A stretch of DNA of 50,380 bases, taken from contig JAFXGX010000033.1 in NCBI GenBank assembly GCA_017536695.1, positions 1 through 50,380 on the forward strand. The letters are read 5' to 3'. Of the stretch, positions 8,676 to 17,828 are shown in pieces; position 1 is the first letter of the stretch; each line of letters begins with the position of its first letter. A program made the translations under genes and the position numbers. The stretch is from Bacteroidaceae bacterium. GTDB taxonomy: Bacteria; Bacteroidota; Bacteroidia; Bacteroidales; Bacteroidaceae. A model generated the notes under the pieces. That model did not search any database, had not been told where the DNA came from, and saw only the letters and a list, made by a program, of their open reading frames with translations.

Positions 8676-9819
8676 TATCCATTTCTTTAAGTACATCTCT
8701 TATTGCTTCAAGATTTCCCCACCCATTTTTTGTATCAGGTTCAAGGTAGCCGCCTTCTGCCCACTCATTCCATGCAAACACAAATATCATGTCTGTATTA
8801 TAATACTTTCTGGTGTTTTCAATTAGTTGTGCGAAATACTTCTTGAATTTCTCAGGTGATACACCAGAATACACCCATCCTTCTTTACCATATCGTGGAG
8901 TGTTATCCCAATCTGTGAATGCACACGGTATCATTGTCTCATTGCCTCTTGGTGTTGGCTTTAATGATAAAAGTTTCTGCCATGCTGAATCATAATCAAA
9001 AATTTGCAATTCGTTTTTTGTTCTTTTGAGCATTAGAGAGCGTTTGATGTTTAATGCTCTTTTAATATTTACAGAGTACTTCATAAGTAATGAATGAAGT
9101 TTACTATGTTTGTTACCATGTCCATTAATATACCCAGGATTCATTTCTATGCCATATTGGAATTTAGAACTATCCCATGCTGTGTTAAAATAGGATGCAG
9201 CGCTTTGATATATGTATGTTATTCCATCAAATCCAGCTTCATTTGCCATTTTTGTCCACAAATCGAGCATTTTGTTAAGTTTAAGAATAACATAAGGTGT
9301 GTATATAACCAATAACGGTTTGTTGTTCTCACACATGTATCTCGAGTCCTTGAAGAAAGGTAACATGTAGTTGAAATGGTCAATCCAACCTTGCTCATCA
9401 TCAAAATCATCGAATATCAAGACTTTTGAGTCTGCTTTGTTCTTTGCTTTCCAACTATCTCTCCATTCTCCGTTGGCCCAGCTTATGCAATACTTTATGT
9501 CAATTTCAGGGTGTGCCAAGAGCATTTCCATTGGTTTCTCAAGTAATAGTTTGCCTTTGAACCAGTAATGGTACATACAAAAACCATAAATGCCGTGCTC
9601 TTTGGCGATTTTGCATTGCCATTTAAGGGTTTCAATATCGCTGAGATCGTAATAGTTGTCATTAAGCGGCACGCGTGGCTGGTTATGCCCCTCAAACAGT
9701 GGCTTTGCCCCCTTTACGTTTACCCATTCGGTAAATCCCTTGCCCCACCATTCATCATTCTCGGGGATTGTGTGGAACTGCGGGAGGTATAGCGGAATGA
9801 TTTTAATTTCTTTGTTCAT
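8665..9819 (-). CDS. WbsX-like glycosyltransferase / GH99-like protein
   Basis: A 384-residue protein of the WbsX family found in O-antigen and capsule loci. Recognisable signatures are [52 protein letters not shown], and [17 protein letters not shown] near the C-terminus. The fold is related to glycoside hydrolase family 99, yet members sit among glycosyltransferases and are usually annotated as transferases; the true reaction is not settled. Its ATG overlaps the TGA of the upstream acetyltransferase (9816-9819). Confidence 0.82.
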   Translation of the reverse strand: MNKEIKIIPLYLPQFHTIPENDEWWGKGFTEWVNVKGAKPLFEGHNQPRVPLNDNYYDLSDIETLKWQCKIAKEHGIYGFCMYHYWFKGKLLLEKPMEMLLAHPEIDIKYCISWANGEWRDSWKAKNKADSKVLIFDDFDDEQGWIDHFNYMLPFFKDSRYMCENNKPLLVIYTPYVILKLNKMLDLWTKMANEAGFDGITYIYQSAASYFNTAWDSSKFQYGIEMNPGYINGHGNKHSKLHSLLMKYSVNIKRALNIKRSLMLKRTKNELQIFDYDSAWQKLLSLKPTPRGNETMIPCAFTDWDNTPRYGKEGWVYSGVSPEKFKKYFAQLIENTRKYYNTDMIFVFAWNEWAEGGYLEPDTKNGWGNLEAIRDVLKEMDNAK

Positions 9820-10433
9820 TTTATTGTTTTTATGATTCTTGCAGGTACTCCTGCCACTACTGAATATTCCGGTACATCTTTTGTAACTACTGCGTTTGCT
9901 GCAATGATACTACCTTTACCTATTGTAACGTTTGGCAGTATTGTTGCTTTGTCACCAATCCACACATTATCGCCAATGAATACAGGCCCGTTTGAGTGTA
10001 TTGCCCTTGATAACGGCGGAATATCTGCTTCTTCTTCAGTAAGGTTGCCGTGGCTGTTGTCCGTTATAAGCACGAAACGGCCGGTAAGTACTCCGTTGCC
10101 AATGACTATTCTGTTTGTGCATGTAATATGTGAATATTCTCCTATAGAGACTTTTTCTCCTATTGTTAATTCTGGATTTTTGCTGTTTGTGACACATGTC
10201 TCAATAATGCAATTGCTCATAATTGATGAGTTGTTGCCAATTGATACGTTCTGTGGAGTTAATATCTTTACTCCTGGTGCAAGCAATGTGTTCTTGCCGA
10301 AATGGTTAAACCCGCCTTTCAACCGTGCAGTAACAAATGCGCGTTTCATAATGTACCACGGATATGTGATTTTTCGTGGGATAATCAGTGACAGATAGCC
10401 GAATAATTTGCCAATCAAAAGAAAGATTATCAT
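9816..10433 (-). CDS. Hexapeptide-repeat O-acetyltransferase
   Basis: A 205-residue left-handed beta-helix acyltransferase of the WcaF/maltose-acetyltransferase kind. The C-terminal half shows stacked [I/V]-G-x4 hexapeptides: [22 protein letters not shown] and then [22 protein letters not shown], ending in the family's GVPARIIK. The His in ITDNSHGN (about residue 125) is the likely catalytic base. It is cytoplasmic and would acetylate a nucleotide-sugar or lipid-linked intermediate. ATG and TGA overlap with the flanking genes on both sides. Confidence 0.85.
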   Translation of the reverse strand: MIIFLLIGKLFGYLSLIIPRKITYPWYIMKRAFVTARLKGGFNHFGKNTLLAPGVKILTPQNVSIGNNSSIMSNCIIETCVTNSKNPELTIGEKVSIGEYSHITCTNRIVIGNGVLTGRFVLITDNSHGNLTEEEADIPPLSRAIHSNGPVFIGDNVWIGDKATILPNVTIGKGSIIAANAVVTKDVPEYSVVAGVPARIIKTIK

Positions 10434-11668
10434 GATTTACAGTTTTCTTGTACGATGGAACGATATATTTCAAATAGTCTGTTGCCTATACTTTCGGGAT
10501 TATGCCTTTCTGTTGCCTTTGCTATGGCCTGTTTGCTTAGCTCTTCTGCCAAGGCTTTGTTCGATGTGATATTTTTTATCAGCGAGGCGGCAGTGTATGG
10601 AGCATTTGCAGGGAATAGTATTCCATCTTTTCCATTCTCAACTATTGACGAAATTCCGCCTACATTAGTGGCAATGACGGGAACTCCCAATATCTGCGCC
10701 TCACATATGCTATTTGGTGAATTGTCAATGTAACTTGTGTGAACATAACATGATGATGCACAAAGTGCTTCAACAAGTTCCTCTTTTGTGGCTGTTCCCA
10801 TAGGGCGCACATTCACATCTTTTGCCCGTATGGCATATACCGATTCAAAGAACTTCATTTCTGGGATTCCGTATACCTTCCATTCATAGTCAATATCGGT
10901 AAATTTCTTGAGCAAGGCTGCTGTTTTTAAAATGAGGTCGCATCCTTTATACCATGGCCTTGAAATGACACTTATGATTGTTTTCTTCTTTTCATCTGAG
11001 TATTTCCATCTTTTTTCGCTTGTAATGAACGAATCGCGCAGCGCCTCTTCGCAGTGGAAATATGTTGCATCGGGGTTGAAAAGGTCTATAAGTGACCTGT
11101 CCCAATCGGTACGTCCCATGAAGTATTTGCATGACTGTATTGTCTCAATCTCTCTTTCTGCATTTTTGCGGAATGCTTTTTCGCTACGTAGCCCAATAAA
11201 ACGGTAACCGAGTGACAGACCTTTCTTGAACAAAAAGTCACTTCTTTTCATTCCAACAGGCATCAAAGCATTATGGTAGGGCGGCAGGCAACCTTGCATA
11301 TGTATCACAACAGGTATGTCAGTATGTTTACATAGCAGCCCAAAATCATTCTCACTGCCGAATATCTGTATTAAATCGGGCTTGAAGTCTTCAATTATTT
11401 TCAGGTAATTTGCAACATTGCTGCTCTTGTCGTTCTTCTTGAATATCTTCCCGACAAGTGAACTCTTTTCAGGCATTATAGGGTAGTAAGTGACACCCTC
11501 ATTGTGATATTTGAATGAGGAGTCGGGGAAATAGAAAGCAACTCCAAGTTCTATTTCATTGTTTTGCCTTGCTATCTGTTCAAGTGATGCAATCCATCCT
11601 CCTCCATTGTGTCCATTAGAGTGTGGGTTAAAAAGTGATGGCGTTACAGAGAACCAAAGTATGCGCAT
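10430..11668 (-). CDS. Glycosyltransferase family 4
   Basis: A 412-residue GT-B glycosyltransferase. The N-terminal domain has [23 protein letters not shown], the glycine-rich loop of GT4 acceptor domains. The C-terminal donor site has [17 protein letters not shown] and [24 protein letters not shown], with the expected Glu at the end of the E/N-x7-E motif. It is coupled by ATGA to the acetyltransferase gene downstream. The substrate is not predictable. Confidence 0.87.
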   Translation of the reverse strand: MRILWFSVTPSLFNPHSNGHNGGGWIASLEQIARQNNEIELGVAFYFPDSSFKYHNEGVTYYPIMPEKSSLVGKIFKKNDKSSNVANYLKIIEDFKPDLIQIFGSENDFGLLCKHTDIPVVIHMQGCLPPYHNALMPVGMKRSDFLFKKGLSLGYRFIGLRSEKAFRKNAEREIETIQSCKYFMGRTDWDRSLIDLFNPDATYFHCEEALRDSFITSEKRWKYSDEKKKTIISVISRPWYKGCDLILKTAALLKKFTDIDYEWKVYGIPEMKFFESVYAIRAKDVNVRPMGTATKEELVEALCASSCYVHTSYIDNSPNSICEAQILGVPVIATNVGGISSIVENGKDGILFPANAPYTAASLIKNITSNKALAEELSKQAIAKATERHNPESIGNRLFEIYRSIVQENCKS

Positions 11669-11695
11669 AAATAAATTACCGTTGATGTCGTTGCA

Positions 11696-12718
11696 TTATT
11701 CTTGAGAAATGTTGATTTTCTTTTCAAGAAAGTCGCTTAATTTGTCTATTGGCTTATTCAGAATGAATCTTCTCGTTTTCTCCAGGATATAGGTCAATAA
11801 GAACAATACGCAAAGATATACAATAATGCATAATAATGTATTCGCAGATTGCGCATGCTCGTAGAGACGGTTGTATAAGTAACCCCCAAAAGGGTAACAA
11901 TCTTGTACCAGGTATAATGCAAAGGCGTATTTTGCAATATTGTTTATACCATTACTATGGAACTTATATTTGGCAATGAAACAGAAAAGTGCAATAGAGG
12001 CAATTATTACAAGGGGATTGTTGTATGAGTATAATTTTATATTAAGATAGGTGCTATTGTACGGTATGAGTGGGATAATTTCGTTAATGATAAAAATTGC
12101 CGCTGTTGCTGTTATATATATATATACCAAATATCCCTTTTGCCTCTCCTTATTTATGAGATTGTATCTCCTTGTCATGTCTCCCAAGGTATAAATAAGT
12201 ATCATATGTAACAAGGTGTATCCTGTAGAGTTAATGGGATTGTTCATAATCCACCCCGATACACAATTCAGATATAGCAAAACAATGACAAATAGATAGT
12301 ATCTCTTCTTGTTGCTTTTCTCTAATATAAGATTTATTGCCGGGCTTAATAGCATGAGCATCATATAGCATGATACAAACCAGTACCCTCCTCTACTCAT
12401 CGGTGCGAGAATCCTGACGACATATCCGGGAGCAACTATATTGCCGGTACACAATGTATAAATGATAGTAGTTATACTATAAATAAAGATTGCAGTCGTT
12501 GTAATAGTCAATAATGATTTCCACTTCAGTTTTATATTATGGTAACCACTTATGAGTATGAATAAGTTTACGCCTGTGGCGAAAAAAGGTGTACAGTAGT
12601 CATGTATGCTTAATTCTCCTCTAAAAGCGTGGTGGAAAATATGCCCTGTTACTATAAAAAGAATAGCAATTATGCGTATGAGTTCAAAAGCGGAGTTGCG
12701 TTGAATTTGCGAATTCAT
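11696..12718 (-). CDS. Acyltransferase family 3 membrane protein
   Basis: A 340-residue multi-pass membrane protein. The N-terminal FELIRIIAILFIVTGHIFHH carries the R-x10-H arrangement that defines acyltransferase family 3, and about ten hydrophobic segments follow. It is probably an O-acetyltransferase acting on the capsule repeat unit at the inner membrane. It belongs to the same broad family as the gene at 7653-8675, but the two are clearly different in sequence and not a recent duplication. Confidence 0.82.
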   Translation of the reverse strand: MNSQIQRNSAFELIRIIAILFIVTGHIFHHAFRGELSIHDYCTPFFATGVNLFILISGYHNIKLKWKSLLTITTTAIFIYSITTIIYTLCTGNIVAPGYVVRILAPMSRGGYWFVSCYMMLMLLSPAINLILEKSNKKRYYLFVIVLLYLNCVSGWIMNNPINSTGYTLLHMILIYTLGDMTRRYNLINKERQKGYLVYIYITATAAIFIINEIIPLIPYNSTYLNIKLYSYNNPLVIIASIALFCFIAKYKFHSNGINNIAKYAFALYLVQDCYPFGGYLYNRLYEHAQSANTLLCIIVYLCVLFLLTYILEKTRRFILNKPIDKLSDFLEKKINISQE

Positions 12719-12742
12719 TTGCTGATATTATTTATATGGTTG

Positions 12743-13744
12743 TTATTCGCGTTTGGTTAGGAGTGCCTCAATAAGTGATAATAGTCTAAAGACAAAGAAG
12801 TTATAAGTTGCAACTCTTTGTTTGTGTGTCCTTCCTCGCATTTTCTCCTGTTTTATTCTTTTGAAAGAGTTTGCAATCATCCCATTAATAACCTTTTTTT
12901 CATTTTTATTAAAGTTATCTTTGGAACGTAGATATGCCCTACGGCAGTTTGATACAGTTCCGATATATTCGTAATGCATATTCTTCATTACAGCTGTGTC
13001 ATCGTAGAAATTACTTTTAACAAAATAGTACAATATGTCCAGTGCCTTCAAACGATCAAAATATCGTATATTCTTTACATGGATAATACTGCCAGATACT
13101 TGCCTGTAATAATACTGTGCATCTATAATAGTAATTTTGTCGGCATTGAGTATATGTCTTCTATGGTCTACCTCATCAATAAAGTTGCAATTGGGCCCGT
13201 CATTATAATGTTTCTCAATATAATTCTTGTATGAATCTGTTTTTGCGAGCATCCCTGCCATTGCAATTTTCCAACCTCCAATAGTCTCCTTGCATGCATC
13301 CTTGCCTGAAAGGATTTTTCCAAGATCATAAGAACTCTGCGGGATAGTTGCTCCTTTTGGAACTTGTGATTCATCGCATATGACCATTCTGCCAAGTACA
13401 ATATCCGCATTGGTCTCTTTCTGTCTTTTGACTAGTTTTTCAAGATATTGTTCTTCAATTGTGTCATCCGCATCAATAGGGCACACAAAATCGCCGTTTG
13501 CGGCAAGTATTGCATCAAATCTTGGCAGTCTGCATCCACCACTATTTTCTCTCCTTTTTATTAGAGTTATCTTATTGTTTTTTTTAATGTATTGTTCAAC
13601 AATTGAAACTGTTGTATCTGTTGAACAGTCATCAACAATGATGAGTTCCCAATCCTTGTACGTTTGTGCAATAATGGACTCAATGGTTTCTGCAATATAT
13701 TTCCCTGCATTATATGCAGGCATAGCGATTGATATCAAGTTCAT
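12743..13744 (-). CDS. Glycosyltransferase family 2
   Basis: A 333-residue GT-A enzyme. Signatures are ISIAMPAYNAGKYIAETIES, LIIVDDCSTDTTVSI and the metal-binding CPIDADDTI. It ends with a basic region near a short hydrophobic segment, typical of peripheral association with the inner membrane. It lies 4 bases after the preceding GT2 gene, in the same operon. Sugar specificity is unknown. Confidence 0.88.
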   Translation of the reverse strand: MNLISIAMPAYNAGKYIAETIESIIAQTYKDWELIIVDDCSTDTTVSIVEQYIKKNNKITLIKRRENSGGCRLPRFDAILAANGDFVCPIDADDTIEEQYLEKLVKRQKETNADIVLGRMVICDESQVPKGATIPQSSYDLGKILSGKDACKETIGGWKIAMAGMLAKTDSYKNYIEKHYNDGPNCNFIDEVDHRRHILNADKITIIDAQYYYRQVSGSIIHVKNIRYFDRLKALDILYYFVKSNFYDDTAVMKNMHYEYIGTVSNCRRAYLRSKDNFNKNEKKVINGMIANSFKRIKQEKMRGRTHKQRVATYNFFVFRLLSLIEALLTKRE

Positions 13745-13748
13745 TGGT

Positions 13749-14738
13749 CTATTTGATTTTGTGCAGTATATTTTTTATACTTTTCCTCAATTTAAGAAGT
13801 TGCATACTTATGTAGTAAAGATAGTATCCTGTACGGTATCTTCCTTTTAATGCCATTTCAAAGCAATACCCCAAAGGCGTTGTAATACGATATTTTTTAT
13901 GTCTGCCAATAATCGTACCATGAACCTCAGTAAATGTACTTTTCATTTCTTTGAAAAGTTTCTTCATGAACATTGCTCTTAGAATGGTCTCTTTTATCGC
14001 AATAAAGTCTTCGAAATCTTCTTTGTCCAAGAACTTTTCGAGTTCGTTTATTATTATTGTCTTTGATGTTACTATTTTTGCGTCATTGGAATGGCATAAA
14101 GATTGTTGGTTATCAATTCTATAGTTGTATAATGCTTTGGGTACGTAGCAAACTTTTAAATTTTGGTTCATTAACCGTATATTGTATAGCTCATCTTCGC
14201 TAAGTGTGATTTCTTTAGGATAGAATCTAACCTTTTTGCATAATTCCGCCTTTACCAACTTGTTCCAGCAACTGCCATGTAGCTTCTGTTCAACCAATAG
14301 CCGTTGTATGTTTTTCCCTTTTTCTATGGTTGGCAAATCCATCCGAATTACATTTATTTTGCCATTATTATTCTCTGCAATGTCGCAAATCACCATATCT
14401 GCATTATTTGATATAGCGCATTGCAACATTTCCTCAAGCATAGTTGGCTCAATCCAATCATCAGGGTCACAATGGATGATATAACTTCCCGTTACATTGT
14501 CTAATCCTGTTTGCCGTGCAACGCTTACACCTCCGTTCTCTTGATGAATTACTTTAAAACGGTTGTCTTTTGCTGCGTATTCATCACAGATTTTTCCACT
14601 ATTGTCCGTAGAACCATCATTTACAAGAATAGCCGCCCAATTGGTATATGTTTGGGCAATGATGGAATCTAAACATTTGCGTATATACTTTTCGGTATTA
14701 TATACAGGTACTATTACTCCGATTAGGCCTTCTTTCAT
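13749..14738 (-). CDS. Glycosyltransferase family 2
   Basis: A 329-residue GT-A enzyme opening MKEGLIGVIVPVYNTEKYIR, followed by VNDGSTDNSGKICDEY and the metal site CDPDDWI. Its first 57 residues closely resemble the truncated fragment at 16513-16698 (both begin MKEGLIGVIVPVY), and the DNA around both starts is nearly the same. This suggests a duplication, or recombination between related glycosyltransferase genes, on either side of the AlbA_2 gene that now lies between them. Confidence 0.88.
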   Translation of the reverse strand: MKEGLIGVIVPVYNTEKYIRKCLDSIIAQTYTNWAAILVNDGSTDNSGKICDEYAAKDNRFKVIHQENGGVSVARQTGLDNVTGSYIIHCDPDDWIEPTMLEEMLQCAISNNADMVICDIAENNNGKINVIRMDLPTIEKGKNIQRLLVEQKLHGSCWNKLVKAELCKKVRFYPKEITLSEDELYNIRLMNQNLKVCYVPKALYNYRIDNQQSLCHSNDAKIVTSKTIIINELEKFLDKEDFEDFIAIKETILRAMFMKKLFKEMKSTFTEVHGTIIGRHKKYRITTPLGYCFEMALKGRYRTGYYLYYISMQLLKLRKSIKNILHKIK

Positions 14739-14819
14739 TGCTGCTTTATTTTTAGATATAAGTGCGAAGTGTACATAAGATTTCTTCTATCCGAAAAAAG
14801 TTTATTCACCCAATGTGGG

Positions 14820-16454
14820 TTATTCCTTTTTGTTTATATATTGTTGAGAGTAAACTTTATGTTCATCACTTTTATGAATGAAGAGATACTTGTTTAGTAT
14901 TGGATCAATGTATACTTTTTTGAATCTGTACTTGTCCTTAAAACCAAATTTTGTGGTGATCTCTTCAAGTGATTTAGGTTCATTACAGAAATCAATAAGT
15001 GCTTTTTGAAACTTCTGCTTGTTTTGTTTACTTCTGATTCTTTTTGAGTTTACTCCTTGACTTAACTCTGTTTTTTCTTGACTTAACTCTGTTTTTTCTT
15101 GACTTAACTCTGTTTTTTCTTGACTTAACTCTGTTTTTTCTTGACTTAACTCTGTTTTTTCTTGACTTATGATACTTTCCTTTCTTAAGTCTGTTTCTAT
15201 CCCTTCATGACAAGGTATATCTATTAAAAAGAATGTTCTATTTTCATCAGTTTCAATAGTCGCTCTTGGAGAACCGTTTTTTGCCAATTCTTCCTGTATG
15301 GTGGGGATGCCGGTGCATCGTCCCTCTGTCAGTTCCAATTCTTTAAGGAAATCACCGAGCCTTCGATTCCTGTACCGGCGTGAGCGGAGCACATCGCCTC
15401 TTTTTATCGCATCAACGGTTACAGACCTATCAGGTCCGGCATAACTTAAAATAGAAATTCTATCGGGTTCGATAGTGATTTCAACTGGTTCTCTTTCTTG
15501 GTAATCTCTATGATATAGCGCATTTACAACAGCCTCTTCCAATGCTTGGTAGGGATAATTGAAATATCTTATAGACTCTGCTTTGTCTTTCGGCTTTACT
15601 ATATATTCCCTTATAAAAGTGCGTAGTTGATTGAGTGTTTGGTTAATCATTTGAGGTACTGTGCCTGTTATTGTAGGAACCTCGTAAAAATTATTAGGGT
15701 CTTTGATCCTTCCATTAGGAAATACCACAATTTCGACTCTTGAAACAGGAAAGAATTTCTTGAGGTTCTCGCAGAACATCATTGCAGCAACATTCTTTAT
15801 ATATCTCCTTTCAGTTGGTCCATCATAAAGATCCATTTGTTCTAGAATACTTTCTAGGCCATCACCACTGAATTTATTTGCAAGTTTGCTTCCAATCTTT
15901 TTAAGATGGTCATATACAAGTACCGGAGAGATATCATCTATTTTAATATCAGGGTTTCCTCTATCATCAAATGGTGTTCTGTTTGCTAAATCTCGCAATT
16001 GATCAAGCGCTTCTCCTTTTGCTTCGATAGTACAACTACCACTCCTTATGTAATATTTGGGTTTGCTATGCTTGGCATTGACATCTTCCATAACATTGTA
16101 TGGCCTGTTTACACCACTTGGTACCCATATAACAAAGATTATTCTTTCATCAATCTCTTCTACAGATGTACGGGGTAAATAATAAGGGTCGATTTTGTTG
16201 TTGAAACCAACCATGTCCTTTTGTATTTGGTCTATTTGATTCTCTGCAATACCTTTGACCGGCCTTTTAGCTTTACCGTTTTCTTCCTCAACACCTACCA
16301 GAATATAACCACCACCCAAATTATCAAAATCATTTGCGAAAGCACAAATACTTTGATAGATTTTAGTTGGGTTCCAACCTTTTTTGAATTCTATTCTATT
16401 ACCCTCAACTTTGTTTTTATTGAGAAGGTCATTTATGTTTATAGGTAGTGCCAT
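14820..16454 (-). CDS. AlbA_2/Schlafen-like DNA-binding protein with heptapeptide repeats
   Basis: A 544-residue protein. The N-terminal part (about 15-130) has the AlbA_2 pattern (EFKKGWNPTKIYQSICAFAN, then GGGYILVGVEEENG). The middle (about 300-400) has YPYQALEEAVVNALYHRDYQ and the GRCTGIPTIQEELAKNGSP segment seen in RecG-like putative regulators with a GHKL-like ATPase fold. Residues about 429-466 are five copies of SQEKTEL, and the C-terminus looks like a winged helix. Such proteins are seen as regulators, near mobile DNA and in some defence contexts; the function here is unknown. It splits a glycosyltransferase tract and is flanked by GT2 remnants, so I infer it was inserted. Confidence 0.75.
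   Translation of the reverse strand: MALPININDLLNKNKVEGNRIEFKKGWNPTKIYQSICAFANDFDNLGGGYILVGVEEENGKAKRPVKGIAENQIDQIQKDMVGFNNKIDPYYLPRTSVEEIDERIIFVIWVPSGVNRPYNVMEDVNAKHSKPKYYIRSGSCTIEAKGEALDQLRDLANRTPFDDRGNPDIKIDDISPVLVYDHLKKIGSKLANKFSGDGLESILEQMDLYDGPTERRYIKNVAAMMFCENLKKFFPVSRVEIVVFPNGRIKDPNNFYEVPTITGTVPQMINQTLNQLRTFIREYIVKPKDKAESIRYFNYPYQALEEAVVNALYHRDYQEREPVEITIEPDRISILSYAGPDRSVTVDAIKRGDVLRSRRYRNRRLGDFLKELELTEGRCTGIPTIQEELAKNGSPRATIETDENRTFFLIDIPCHEGIETDLRKESIISQEKTELSQEKTELSQEKTELSQEKTELSQEKTELSQGVNSKRIRSKQNKQKFQKALIDFCNEPKSLEEITTKFGFKDKYRFKKVYIDPILNKYLFIHKSDEHKVYSQQYINKKE
15056..15169 (-). repeat. 21-bp in-frame tandem repeat (five copies plus a partial)
   Basis: Five exact 21-base units (plus-strand unit CTTGACTTAACTCTGTTTTTT) and a 9-base partial sixth lie in tandem. 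Each encodes SQEKTEL on the minus strand. Because 21 is a multiple of three, gain or loss of a unit changes protein length without a frameshift. The copies are identical at DNA level, which points to recent expansion. Confidence 0.95.
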
Positions 16455-16522
16455 TGTTCTCGACTTATCTGTAAAACATCTTTTACTATTATTTACATTG
16501 TATATGGAATTATTACTTCAAT
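16455..16522 (-). pseudogene. Degraded start of a second GT2 gene
   Basis: Reading leftwards from 16522, the sequence gives GLIEVIIP and then, if one missing base is restored, VYNV followed by a segment like the ...KRC... helix of GT2 N-termini. It resembles the starts of the GT2 genes at 13749-14738 and 16513-16698 and runs up to the AlbA_2 start codon. I read it as a decayed remnant; the match is short, so confidence is limited. Confidence 0.45.
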
Positions 16523-16698
16523 AAGTCCTTCCTTGCATACTCTTTGCATATTCTTCCAGCATTATCGGGTGTGCCGTCATCTACAAGTATCAGACGGAAG
16601 TGAGTGTATATCTGTGCCAGAATGCTTTCAATGCATTCTGCGATATATTTTTCAACTTTATATACCGGTACAATTACTCCAATTAGGCCTTCTTTCAT
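16513..16698 (-). pseudogene. Truncated GT2 glycosyltransferase fragment
   Basis: An open frame of 61 residues that begins MKEGLIGVIVPVYKVEKYIA and continues through LVDDGTPDNAGRICKEY, i.e. only the first nucleotide-binding part of a GT2 enzyme of about 330 residues; the metal-binding DxD and catalytic part are absent. It ends abruptly at KDLLK, where the sequence switches to what looks like the start of another GT2. Its ATG overlaps the TGA of the pyruvyl transferase gene (16695-16698), so it was once a normal operon member. It is unlikely to be active. Confidence 0.8.
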
Positions 16699-17828
16699 TG
16701 CTGTTGTTTAAGATTGTTATTAAGGAACGACACCGATTTTTCTTTCCATTGTCTGTGGCTCTCGTTTACTTTTTCCCAGTTGATAGGTTTTGATATTGCT
16801 TTTGTCGCCTCTTCTTTTGTCGAGACAATACGTTCTTCTAATCCAAAGATGCTCAGTAGTGAATTGAACCTCGCTAATCCTCTCTCTTTGTTACCATAGA
16901 CTATGAACGGCTTGTTGAATATGATTGAGAATACACAGGCATGGAACGAGTCGGTAATGACAAACTCTGCATCATAGAATGCGCGCAGCCATTTTTCAAC
17001 AGGTTGCTGAATGCGCTCTTTAAGCGGCGCATTATGGTCATCGTATCTTGAATTTACATAGAAAGTCTTTAGGCCTTTCTCTTTTGCTACGCAATCAATG
17101 ATACTTTTCTTCTCTTCTCCTTCATCGAGGATGTAACAGAAAAGATTTCCGTCACTTTGTGTGGCGTTGTAATCTTTGAAAAGCTTTATATAATCCTCCT
17201 TGAGGAGTAACATTGTAGGGTCAAGTACATGTTCTGCCTTTACCCCGAAGTTGTCGTAGCATAATTTTACGGCAGAAGACTCTCTTACGGAGACTGCGTT
17301 GAATTTCTTAAGCAGTGTGGCGCAGTTATTTGTCTGTTTCTCTGTGTATTCCCACTCTTCTGTTCCGAAAGATGCCGCATATGCAATGCGTTTGATTTTC
17401 CACTCTTTTGCAAAATCAAGATAGGCATTTTCAATTTTTGAGAAAAAATATTTTGGTCGCCAAACTTGGTCGCTTCCAACAATAATTACATCAAAATCTT
17501 CTTCCTTAAAATTAGAAAAATCTTTTATTCTTATCTTTCTGATGTATTTTCCTATGAATAAATCTGTATTCTTAGCAATAGCGTTTGATATCCGATTTTG
17601 TTCAATATCTGCTTTTATGATAATGTTCTTGCCTAGAATGTATTTACAAATACTTCTTTTAATGTAGATGGGATATTTTTTATACCAGGGTCCCAAGCTA
17701 ACTTCCATTATTTTATCAACATGTATAACATCATGCCCAAGATTCCTAAGTACCTTTTGCAAAGCATATGCCTGAAGTATACCTCCAAAGTTGTAACGTA
17801 ATTCTAATGCAATAATACCAATTTTCAT
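16695..17828 (-). CDS. Polysaccharide pyruvyl transferase family protein
   Basis: A 377-residue protein of the polysaccharide pyruvyl transferase family (CsaB/WcaK type). It starts KIGIIALELRYNFGGILQAY and has VIIVGSDQVWRPKYF and FVITDSFHACVFSIIFNKPF, the signature segments of the family. Members add a ketal-linked pyruvate from phosphoenolpyruvate to a sugar, giving the polymer a negative charge. It is coupled by ATGA to the FrhB-like Fe-S gene upstream, a pairing common in Bacteroidales capsule loci, whose mechanistic reason is not known to me. Confidence 0.87.
   Translation of the reverse strand: MKIGIIALELRYNFGGILQAYALQKVLRNLGHDVIHVDKIMEVSLGPWYKKYPIYIKRSICKYILGKNIIIKADIEQNRISNAIAKNTDLFIGKYIRKIRIKDFSNFKEEDFDVIIVGSDQVWRPKYFFSKIENAYLDFAKEWKIKRIAYAASFGTEEWEYTEKQTNNCATLLKKFNAVSVRESSAVKLCYDNFGVKAEHVLDPTMLLLKEDYIKLFKDYNATQSDGNLFCYILDEGEEKKSIIDCVAKEKGLKTFYVNSRYDDHNAPLKERIQQPVEKWLRAFYDAEFVITDSFHACVFSIIFNKPFIVYGNKERGLARFNSLLSIFGLEERIVSTKEEATKAISKPINWEKVNESHRQWKEKSVSFLNNNLKQQQ

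Noticed and set aside
15056..15169. Regularly spaced repeats that could suggest a CRISPR array
   Set aside because: The units are directly adjacent with no spacers and lie inside an open reading frame. The same holds for the 14-bp and 35-bp repeats at 21570-22126.
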